Source of the DNA: DAITBA01 sp036824005 | GTDB taxonomy: Bacteria; Pseudomonadota; Gammaproteobacteria; Burkholderiales; Rhodocyclaceae | Assembly (NCBI GenBank): GCA_036824005.1 | Contig: DAITBA010000003.1 | Span: forward strand, 1-64,000 | Direction: 5' to 3' | DNA: 64,000 nucleotides | In this document: in pieces, positions 58,361-64,000 of the stretch | Position numbering within the stretch: the stretch's first letter is position 1 | Layout of the letters: each line of letters opens with the position of its first letter | Translations under genes and position numbers: made by a program | Notes under the pieces: generated by a model | Database searches by the model: none | Told to the model about the DNA's origin: nothing | The model's input: the letters and a program-made list of their open reading frames with translations, nothing else

Positions 58361-59227
58361 CTATTTCAGCAGGCCCGCCGCGCGCGCCGCTTCCTCGATG
58401 CCCTTGTAATTCTCGGGCTTGGTCGGAACGAAGCGCGCCGCGCGCTGCAACTTGAGAATCTCCGCGTGCTCGGGATTCCTGGCGTCGAGCGCCAGGAAGG
58501 CGTCACGGATCTTCTGGATCACCTGCGGGTCGAGATCGCCGCGCACGGTCCAGTTGTAATCGTAGTAGGGCGGCGTGGTGTAGAAGATCTTTACCTGGTT
58601 GGCGTCGATCTTCTGCTGCTCCACCAACTTCTCCCAGACGGAGATATTGAGTGCACCGGCGTCCACCTTGCCGCCAGCGACCTGGAAGGCGGTGGCGTCG
58701 TGGGCGCCGGAGAAGGCGATGCGCATGTCCTTGTCCGGGTTGATGCCCTGCTGCTGCAGGAAGTAGCGCGGCATCAGGTGCCCCGAGGTAGAGGAGACGG
58801 AACCGAAGGTGAAGTTCTTGCCTTTCAGGTCGCCGACGGAATTGATGCCGCTGCCGGCCTTGGTGATGAACACCGAGCGGAATTTCTCGTCCTCTTCGCG
58901 CTGCACCAGCGGAATCGCCGTGCCGTTGGTGCGCAGGCGTGCCTGGACGAAGGTGAAACCGCCGTACCAGACCATGTCCAGCTTCTTGCCGGCCAGGCCT
59001 TCGACGGTCGCGGCGTAATCGGTGACGGGCGTGAACTCGACTTTCATGCCGAGTTTTTGTTCGAGGTACTTGCCGAGGGGGGTGAACTTGCGTTGCAGTT
59101 CGGTGGGGGCTTCGTCGGGAATGGCGGATACCTTGAGCACCTGCTGCGCGGCGCCGACGCTGGCCCACACCAGGGTGCAGATGCCGAGCAGCGTCTTCAG
59201 CGTGCGCGAACGGCTGGGGATGATCAT
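58361..59227 (-). CDS. PhnD-like periplasmic oxyanion-binding protein
   Basis: A 288-residue secreted binding protein (signal peptide ending GAAQ). The fold is that of PhnD/phosphonate binding proteins: LKVSAIPDEAPTELQRKF, PLGKYLEQKLG, DMVWYGGFTFVQA and SVSSTSGHLMPR. The VSAIPDEAPTE start recalls a subfamily I remember as annotated putative selenate-binding, so the ligand may be selenate or another oxyanion rather than a phosphonate. No phosphonate-degrading genes are nearby. AAAGGAGAG precedes the ATG. Confidence 0.8.
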   Translation of the reverse strand: MIIPSRSRTLKTLLGICTLVWASVGAAQQVLKVSAIPDEAPTELQRKFTPLGKYLEQKLGMKVEFTPVTDYAATVEGLAGKKLDMVWYGGFTFVQARLRTNGTAIPLVQREEDEKFRSVFITKAGSGINSVGDLKGKNFTFGSVSSTSGHLMPRYFLQQQGINPDKDMRIAFSGAHDATAFQVAGGKVDAGALNISVWEKLVEQQKIDANQVKIFYTTPPYYDYNWTVRGDLDPQVIQKIRDAFLALDARNPEHAEILKLQRAARFVPTKPENYKGIEEAARAAGLLK

Positions 59228-59423
59228 GAACTCTCCTTTGCAAAATGATTACCAACGTCCGAGCCGCAATGTGCGGACGGGAGGGTGACCGAAGGCGCAG
59301 GCGAACTGTCGGGTTCTTTTTCCTCAGGTCTAAAACGTAGTATAGACGCTCATGCGCGGCAAGCGGACGAACAGCGCAATCACGTGCCGCTAACGTGGTT
59401 TTTTCATCCCGCGCGGCGTGTCT

Positions 59424-59708
59424 TCAGTCTTCGATGCGCACGCCCTTCCAGAAAGCGACACGGCCGGCGATGTGCGCCGCCGCGGGCAGCGGCTGCGGGT
59501 AATACCACGCAGCGTCCTTGTTCACCTCGCCATCGACGACCACGTCGTAGTAGCTCGCCGTGCCTTTCCAGCGGCACACCGTGTGGGTATCGCTCGCGCT
59601 CAGGAATTCGTGCCGCACCGCCTCGGGCGGAAAGTACTTGTTGCCTTCGACGGTCTCGCAGCGATCGCTCTCGGCCAGCACGGCGCCGCGCCAGATTGCC
59701 TTTGTCAT
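59424..59708 (-). CDS. DUF427 protein
   Basis: A 94-residue protein with the DUF427 pattern: WRGAVLAESDRCETVEGNKYF-like start (key VEGNKYFPPE), TVCRWKGTASYYDV and the closing YYPQP with VAFWKGVRIED. The family is a small beta-rich fold widespread in bacteria with no assigned reaction. The ATG at 59708 is chosen over an upstream in-frame ATG because homology begins at MTKAIWRG. Confidence 0.88.
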   Translation of the reverse strand: MTKAIWRGAVLAESDRCETVEGNKYFPPEAVRHEFLSASDTHTVCRWKGTASYYDVVVDGEVNKDAAWYYPQPLPAAAHIAGRVAFWKGVRIED

Positions 59709-59780
59709 GGTGCGGTTCTCCTGTTGTCGGTGATTGGGGAGCACGAAGGGTTCGCCGACTAGCGGCCATCCGTCGGCTGG

Positions 59781-59809
59781 TTGACCAGTTATCGTGGTGA
59801 CACCATAAT
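59781..59809 (+). promoter_or_regulatory. Promoter and operator of the toxin-antitoxin pair
   Basis: TTGACC (59781-59786), a 17-base spacer and CATAAT (59804-59809) make a good sigma-70 promoter 25 bases before the antitoxin ATG. The spacer carries the perfect palindrome TGGTGACACCA (59795-59805), a likely binding site for the ribbon-helix-helix antitoxin. Confidence 0.6.
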
Positions 59810-59834
59810 GGTTGCATTCTGGTTGGAGTGAAAC

Positions 59835-60080
59835 ATGCCCACGACGTTGACTCTAAAGAACATTCCCGGCGAAGTGTATGAACGCCTGAAGCTTGCCGCC
59901 GAAGCGCACCGGCGCAGCCTGAACAGCGAAGCCATCGTCTGCCTCGAGATGGTGCTACTGCCGACGAAGATGGTGCCCGCCGAACGGCTCGCGCGCGCGC
60001 GCCAGCTTCGCGCCTCGCTGGGCAAAGCGAGGTTCCGGGCGCGCGAGATCGATGCTCTGAAAAGGCAGGGCCGCCCATGA
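59835..60080 (+). CDS. FitA-like ribbon-helix-helix antitoxin
   Basis: An 81-residue protein whose first 45 residues form an Arc/FitA ribbon-helix-helix (TLTLKNIPGEVYERLKLAAEAHRRSLNSEA), cited by its key NIPGEVYERL. The Arg-rich C-terminus should wrap the toxin. It overlaps the PIN-domain gene by 4 bases (ATGA), the standard antitoxin-toxin order. Confidence 0.88.
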   Translation: MPTTLTLKNIPGEVYERLKLAAEAHRRSLNSEAIVCLEMVLLPTKMVPAERLARARQLRASLGKARFRAREIDALKRQGRP

Positions 60081-60472
60081 TCGTGGTGGACACGAACGTG
60101 CTCGCCTATCTGTACTTCCCCTGTGAGCACACGGCGCACGCCGAGGCGTTGTTCGAGCGGGATCCGGAGTGGTCGGTGCCGGTCCTGTGGCGCAGCGAGT
60201 TCCGGAACATTCTCGCGGGATATATGCGGCGCGGGGCGATAACGTTCGATCAGGCGTGCGATCTGCAGAGGGAGGCCGAAAGTCTGCTCGAAGGGGCCGA
60301 GTTCGAAGTGGACTCCGTCAGTGTGCTGGCGCTGGTGCGCGACAGCGATTGCTCGGCCTACGACTGCGAATTCATCGCTTTGGCAGCACAACTCCAGACG
60401 CGGCTCGTGACCATGGATCGCAAGCTGCTGCGGGGATTTCCGGACCGCGCGACGGCGCTCACGGCGGACTGA
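60077..60472 (+). CDS. vapC: VapC-type PIN-domain toxin
   Basis: A 131-residue PIN-domain ribonuclease. The four acidic positions are visible: Asp5 in VVDTN, Glu in LWRSEFRN, Asp/Glu in SAYDCEFIALA and Asp in TMDRKLL. It should cut specific RNA when freed from the antitoxin. Translation is coupled to the upstream gene. Confidence 0.9.
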   Translation: MIVVDTNVLAYLYFPCEHTAHAEALFERDPEWSVPVLWRSEFRNILAGYMRRGAITFDQACDLQREAESLLEGAEFEVDSVSVLALVRDSDCSAYDCEFIALAAQLQTRLVTMDRKLLRGFPDRATALTAD

Positions 60473-60525
60473 CTCCGGGTGCTTGGACCGACGTGATGCG
60501 CGACCGTGGTTGGGGGTCAGGTCGC

Positions 60526-60912
60526 TCACGCCGGCTCGTGGCAGACCGCCTCGATGTTGTGGCCGTCGGGGTCGAGCACGAAGGCGCCGTAGTAATTCGG
60601 GTGATAGTGGGGACGCAACCCCGGCGCGCCATTGTCGCGCCCGCCGGCGGCAAGGGCGGCGTGGTAGAACGCGTCGACCAATGCCCGGCTCGCGGCGCGA
60701 AAGGCGACATGGACCGGGGGTACATTTGCCCCGCCGCCGCCGATCCAGAGGTCCGGTTTGGGCGGCACGCCGAAGCCTGCGTAATCCTTGCTTCCCGTCT
60801 CGGCCGCTGTGACCGCCATGACCAAGGAGTAGCCGAGGGGCGCGAGCGCTTTGGAGTAGAAGTCTTTGCTCGTTTCGAAGTCGCTGACTGCGATGCCGAT
60901 GTGGTCGATCAT
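60526..60912 (-). CDS. VOC-family (glyoxalase-like) protein
   Basis: A 128-residue vicinal-oxygen-chelate protein: MIDHIGIAVSDFETSKDFY at the start, AFRAASRALVDAFYHAAL in the middle and YYGAFVLDPDGHNIEAVCH at the end, with a metal site from His4, a central His (VHVAF) and the final Glu. Exact substrate unknown. Short family, common in pairs or singletons. Confidence 0.88.
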   Translation of the reverse strand: MIDHIGIAVSDFETSKDFYSKALAPLGYSLVMAVTAAETGSKDYAGFGVPPKPDLWIGGGGANVPPVHVAFRAASRALVDAFYHAALAAGGRDNGAPGLRPHYHPNYYGAFVLDPDGHNIEAVCHEPA

Positions 60913-60936
60913 GATGGAGGCTCCTGTTGGCGAACT

Positions 60937-61362
60937 TCACGATGGCTGCGGCATGCTGTGCCACCAGATGCGGCAACGTTTGCACAGATCACCCTCGAAC
61001 TCGGCCGCGAGCACGCCGTCGAGGATCATCCGCGGCAGGGGATCGCCCGGCTTGCGCGCCACCAGGTTCGTGCCGGTGGACTTGGCCCAGATCTGGAACA
61101 GCTCCTCCGAGGCGACCTGGTAGGTGGTGTGCCAGTGGGCGATGCCGCCGCCGGGCGTGGCGGCGAGGATCTCGTAGTCGACGCGGACGTCCTCCTGCAG
61201 CTTCACGCGCTGCCAGTACTCGGCAAGCTGCGCGTGTCCGCGCTGCACGGCGAACGGCGTGTTGTGGTATTCGCCACCGGGGAGAAACAGCGCGCAGAAC
61301 TTCGCCTCGTCGCGCTGCTCCCACGCTGCCTTGTAGCCGTGCATGAATTGTTCGATGTTCAC
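60937..61362 (-). CDS. SnoaL/NTF2-like protein
   Basis: A 141-residue protein with a cone-shaped NTF2-like pattern: QFMHGYKAAWEQRDEAKFCALF, GEYHNTPF, LAEYWQRVK and a final WHSMP. The GTG at 61362 is preceded by GGGAGGAG. Members include ketosteroid isomerase-like and polyketide cyclases; no reaction can be assigned. The Cys pair KRCRIWW is unusual but not a known site. Confidence 0.75.
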   Translation of the reverse strand: MNIEQFMHGYKAAWEQRDEAKFCALFLPGGEYHNTPFAVQRGHAQLAEYWQRVKLQEDVRVDYEILAATPGGGIAHWHTTYQVASEELFQIWAKSTGTNLVARKPGDPLPRMILDGVLAAEFEGDLCKRCRIWWHSMPQPS

Positions 61363-61426
61363 GGTGCTCCTCCCGTTGTGAGTGCTGTCATGCGCCGGAA
61401 GATGAGTGGTGTTTGGGGAACTCTGG

Positions 61427-61828
61427 TCATCCACCTTTCAGCATCCACGCGCGCGGGTTCGGCTCGAAGCCCAGCTTCGGATAGTAGTCGTTCGCCTTGG
61501 GCGCGGCCAGCAGCACGATCATGCACTCGGGCCACAGACGGCGCTTCGTTTCCTCGACGAGCCGCCTGCCGATGCCTCGTCGCTGATACGCCGAGTCCAC
61601 TGCGAGATCCGCGAGGTAGGCGACATAGGTGAAATCGGTCAGCGTGCGGGCGATGCCGACAAGCCGGTCGCCGTGCCAGGCCGACACAATGAGGTCCGCA
61701 TTTCGCAGCATGCCTTCGAAGACGTCGCGGCGATGAACGGGTCTGCGCTCGCCGAGGGTCGAGCGCTGGTAGAGATCGATGGCCGCTTCCACGGAGATTG
61801 CGGCATTGTCGCGGTAGTCGATATCCAT
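61427..61828 (-). CDS. GNAT-family N-acetyltransferase
   Basis: A 133-residue GNAT acetyltransferase. Acetyl-CoA motif A is ADLAVDSAYQRRGIGRRLVEE with the Q/RxxGxG/A core QRRGIG. The C-terminus ANDYYPKLGFEPN is the closing beta bulge. The ATG at 61828 is used; a TTG at 61837 with GGAG upstream is an alternative. Acceptor unknown. Confidence 0.88.
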   Translation of the reverse strand: MDIDYRDNAAISVEAAIDLYQRSTLGERRPVHRRDVFEGMLRNADLIVSAWHGDRLVGIARTLTDFTYVAYLADLAVDSAYQRRGIGRRLVEETKRRLWPECMIVLLAAPKANDYYPKLGFEPNPRAWMLKGG

Positions 61829-61833
61829 GGGAG

Positions 61834-61983
61834 TCAATTCACGCTGCTCCGCCGCTCGCCGACACCGAGGAAGGAAGCGAACTGCGGTCGCAGCGCGGCG
61901 ACCTCGACCGGCTGGTTGAGAGAGGCATTGCGAATGCCCAGGGCCGCGCCCGCGGAAAGCAGCAGATCTCTTCGACTCACCAT
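61834..61983 (-). pseudogene. Remnant of a Tat-exported protein
   Basis: A 49-codon frame starts MVSRRDLLLSAGAALGI, a convincing twin-arginine leader, then runs only 32 more residues to a stop and contains no recognisable domain. The normal mature protein would be far larger, so this looks like the 5' stub of a deleted gene. It ends just before the GNAT start. Confidence 0.4.
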
Positions 61984-62011
61984 GGCGCGCATTGTCGGCG
62001 AAAAGGTGCGG

Positions 62012-62539
62012 TCAGTCACCGTGAAAGAGCAGCGGAAAGAACCATACGACTGTTGCATACGCGACCACGAGCACCTCCACGGCGGTTGCCCCCAGAAAAG
62101 CGAACCGTGGCGACCGGTGCGGTGACAGAAGTGCAAAGACCAGGAAGGCCGGTGCGAGAACGGGTGCCAGGAGGATCCTGAGCACGGAAAGACCTGCCCA
62201 TGAGGCCAGAGGGGAGGGCGCCACGGCGTGTCTGGCAAGGGCGTACAGGGCCGCCGCCGCGGCACCGGTGAAGGCCACGCCGAGACCCACGGCCCCAAGC
62301 ACGAACCAGAAGCGACGGTATGGTCTCAGGAAAACGAGCGCCGCGCCCGTGGGCACCAGCGCTAGCAGGCCGAACACCGCGATGAAGAGGTAGGCGTCGC
62401 CGAAAGCGTGCATGCCGCTCGACGCCTGCGCATCGGGGCCGTCGGTGTGCGCCATGCGGACGGCAACCACCGCGGCGGCAACGAGAAACGCGCCGGCGTA
62501 TCCCGCCGCGACCAGACCGATCCTCAGTGCAGGGCTCAC
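62012..62539 (-). CDS. Small polytopic membrane protein, unknown
   Basis: A 175-residue protein with a GTG start and about five transmembrane helices (residues 5-27, 45-67, 73-95, 113-135 and 148-170). The loops are short and carry several Arg residues. No family recognised; the hydrophobic layout is that of small inner-membrane proteins. AGGA lies 8 bases before the GTG. Confidence 0.6.
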   Translation of the reverse strand: MSPALRIGLVAAGYAGAFLVAAAVVAVRMAHTDGPDAQASSGMHAFGDAYLFIAVFGLLALVPTGAALVFLRPYRRFWFVLGAVGLGVAFTGAAAAALYALARHAVAPSPLASWAGLSVLRILLAPVLAPAFLVFALLSPHRSPRFAFLGATAVEVLVVAYATVVWFFPLLFHGD

Positions 62540-62676
62540 GCAATAGTCCTGTCGCTGGTCGCCGAGAGCTCGTCGGCGAGCCCGCGGCACCAGGCGATGC
62601 CGCGCTCGATCTTGCCAGCGGTCGCGGCCGCTGTTCGCAGGCGGAGCATGACAACGGGGCGCTGCGGTCGCAAAGC

Positions 62677-63858
62677 TCAGCGGCGCGGCGCTTGCCGCGC
62701 GTCCGCCACAGCGATCTGTTGGGCACCGCCTTCCTTGATGTACCGCGTGATGGCTCGTGCCAGGGCGAGAGATTTCAGATCAATGTCCTCACGGCGGAAG
62801 TAATGATCGACGCCCAGCTCTGGAATGGTCACGCCGTCGGGAGCGATGGCATCCGCAAGGTAGGTCAGGCCGTCGTTCGGTCCATCGGGTTGAAGACGCG
62901 AGTAGCCGCCGCGTGCTTGATCGGAAATCTGACCGGACAAAGGAATACCGACATAATTGACCACCAGGGTGTCTTGCGGAAGTCTTATGGCATCGAACCG
63001 GGTCATGCTTGGTCCGATGGACAGGCTTCGGATCCCTTCGAACGAACGGTCCGGGAGCACGGCGAGATAGACGAACCAGCAGGCAGGCCAGCTCAGCCCG
63101 ACGTCGGCGAGGCGCGTTCCGTGAAGCAAACCGCCGATGTTCAACCATGCCTTGACCTGCCGTCCCGCCGGCTGATCCCGGAGATTGGACAATGCCAGGG
63201 CTACTTCGGGACCGCCCTTGCTGCCGCTGACAAGGATGAGCTTTTGCCCTGAAGCGGAGAGGCGAAGAATCTGCGCTTCGATCAGTTTGGCGTTCTCCTC
63301 GACGGACAGGTTTTCCCCCGTCTCGATCAGAGCCACCCGCGCCCCGTGCCGACTCAAGTGCGCTCTGAACCGCGCGAAGTCGGCGCCCGTTGTCGGGTCG
63401 GACCGATAGAGCCAACCCGGCACGAAGAGAATGAGAAAATCCGGGTCGACTGCCAGCGCATCGAGATTGCCCGACCGATCGGCGCTCGACACCGCGGACA
63501 ACTCCTCGCGAAACAGCATGTCCAGCGGCTGCTTCTGCGCTTGCCGGAGGAGCTGACGCGCGAGTACGAGAGCGGCAAGATCCGTAGAGTACATCCGCGA
63601 CCAGTCCCGAAGCTCCATCGAGGCCGGAAGACGATCGCCCAGTTGGCGATGAATCGCGTCAAGCGCTTCGTCCCAATCTTCTCTGTGTCTCGAACCCGCA
63701 AGATAGCTTTCGACGTAATAGCTCGCGATGGGCGCATCGACGGTCGTCGTTATTCGCTGTCCGGCAAGTTCGCCACGCAGCGGGATAGTGGAAACGTCCC
63801 ACGTGCAGGACGTCAGGTACAGCACGGAAACGAGAGCGAGGCAGAGTTTGTGCTTCAT
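62677..63858 (-). CDS. Lipoprotein with alpha/beta-hydrolase features
   Basis: A 393-residue protein with a lipoprotein leader ending LTSC (Cys18). Between residues about 140 and 370 it shows an alpha/beta-hydrolase style: FLILFVPGWLY, a putative nucleophile elbow VSGSKGGPE around residue 214 (G-S-K-G-G), and a late GVDHYF histidine. If so it is an envelope esterase or peptidase. No closer family recognised. It ends shortly before the right edge, and the last 142 bases of the window contain no gene I can support. Confidence 0.6.
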   Translation of the reverse strand: MKHKLCLALVSVLYLTSCTWDVSTIPLRGELAGQRITTTVDAPIASYYVESYLAGSRHREDWDEALDAIHRQLGDRLPASMELRDWSRMYSTDLAALVLARQLLRQAQKQPLDMLFREELSAVSSADRSGNLDALAVDPDFLILFVPGWLYRSDPTTGADFARFRAHLSRHGARVALIETGENLSVEENAKLIEAQILRLSASGQKLILVSGSKGGPEVALALSNLRDQPAGRQVKAWLNIGGLLHGTRLADVGLSWPACWFVYLAVLPDRSFEGIRSLSIGPSMTRFDAIRLPQDTLVVNYVGIPLSGQISDQARGGYSRLQPDGPNDGLTYLADAIAPDGVTIPELGVDHYFRREDIDLKSLALARAITRYIKEGGAQQIAVADARQAPRR

Positions 63859-64000
63859 TCGGTGTTACGACTCGCGTCGCCGGGTGGCACCGATGATCCG
63901 AATAATACTGCGCCATTCCGTGTGTGCCACGACCGGCAAACGGCCCTGCGTCGAGACGCCAACGTGACGAAGCGATCTTCTTCGAGCGAGTGGTCCGTGT

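Noticed and set aside
59239..59254. Minus-strand TGG-N10-GC element (TTGGTAATCATTTTGCA) before the PhnD-like gene
   Set aside because: Spacing fits sigma-54, but transcription would begin at the start codon and leave out the AAAGGAGAG ribosome site, and the -24 half is weak.

Overview
This GC-rich window reads as a betaproteobacterial chromosome, probably Rhodocyclales-like. That placement is an inference from the form IA RuBisCO/cbbQO Calvin operon layout, a cbb3 oxidase tail, DUF3149 and DUF4124 proteins, and the overall protein style; no rRNA or tRNA is present to confirm it. No insertion sequence, prophage or CRISPR array was seen.

Region 1 (1-20.9 kb) is central carbon metabolism of an autotroph. 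After a ccoP tail come repair and protease genes. A nearly continuous minus-strand Calvin-cycle block follows, listed here in transcription order: cbbL, cbbS, cbbQ, cbbO, fbp, prk, tkt, gap, pgk, pyk, fba, a PsiE-like gene and cbbY. It is divergent from cbbR. A TNA-N7-TNA operator lies between cbbR and cbbL, and a cluster of hairpins lies between cbbL and cbbS.

Region 2 (20.9-31 kb) is mixed housekeeping: a methyltransferase, an inositol monophosphatase-family enzyme, a thioredoxin-like protein, rsmE (possibly leaderless), a two-domain polyphosphate:AMP phosphotransferase, small unknown proteins, an XRE/DUF2975 regulator pair, a HIT protein lacking its catalytic histidine, and ChaC.

Region 3 (31-55.1 kb) is the most interesting part. 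It holds two small related secreted proteins, a NosR/NirI-like flavin and Fe-S membrane protein, and an NtrC-type two-component system. Two long plus-strand operons follow. Operon A encodes a 14-helix cytochrome bd-like (CydA-like) protein, two membrane c-type cytochromes, a di-haem c protein with an ethylbenzene-dehydrogenase-gamma-like haem domain, a SCO protein, a universal-stress protein with two PCP_red domains and a radical SAM/SPASM protein with a PCP_red domain; it converges on a HemY-like protoporphyrinogen oxidase gene. Operon B encodes a type-1 copper protein, two di-haem peroxidases, a Tat-exported Rieske protein and a large molybdopterin enzyme. The last four match the iodate reductase (IdrP-P-B-A) set better than arsenite oxidase. 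Both operons start at perfect -24/-12 (sigma-54) promoters preceded by the same paired 15-bp operator-like sites, at almost identical distance and 20-bp spacing. This suggests that the neighbouring sensor kinase and enhancer-binding protein switch on both operons as one respiratory regulon.

Region 4 (55.1-64 kb) holds a cNMP-binding protein, a PhnDCEE-type ABC transporter (possibly for an oxyanion), a DUF427 protein, a FitA/VapC toxin-antitoxin pair, several small enzymes, a short Tat-leader remnant, and a lipoprotein with an alpha/beta-hydrolase look.
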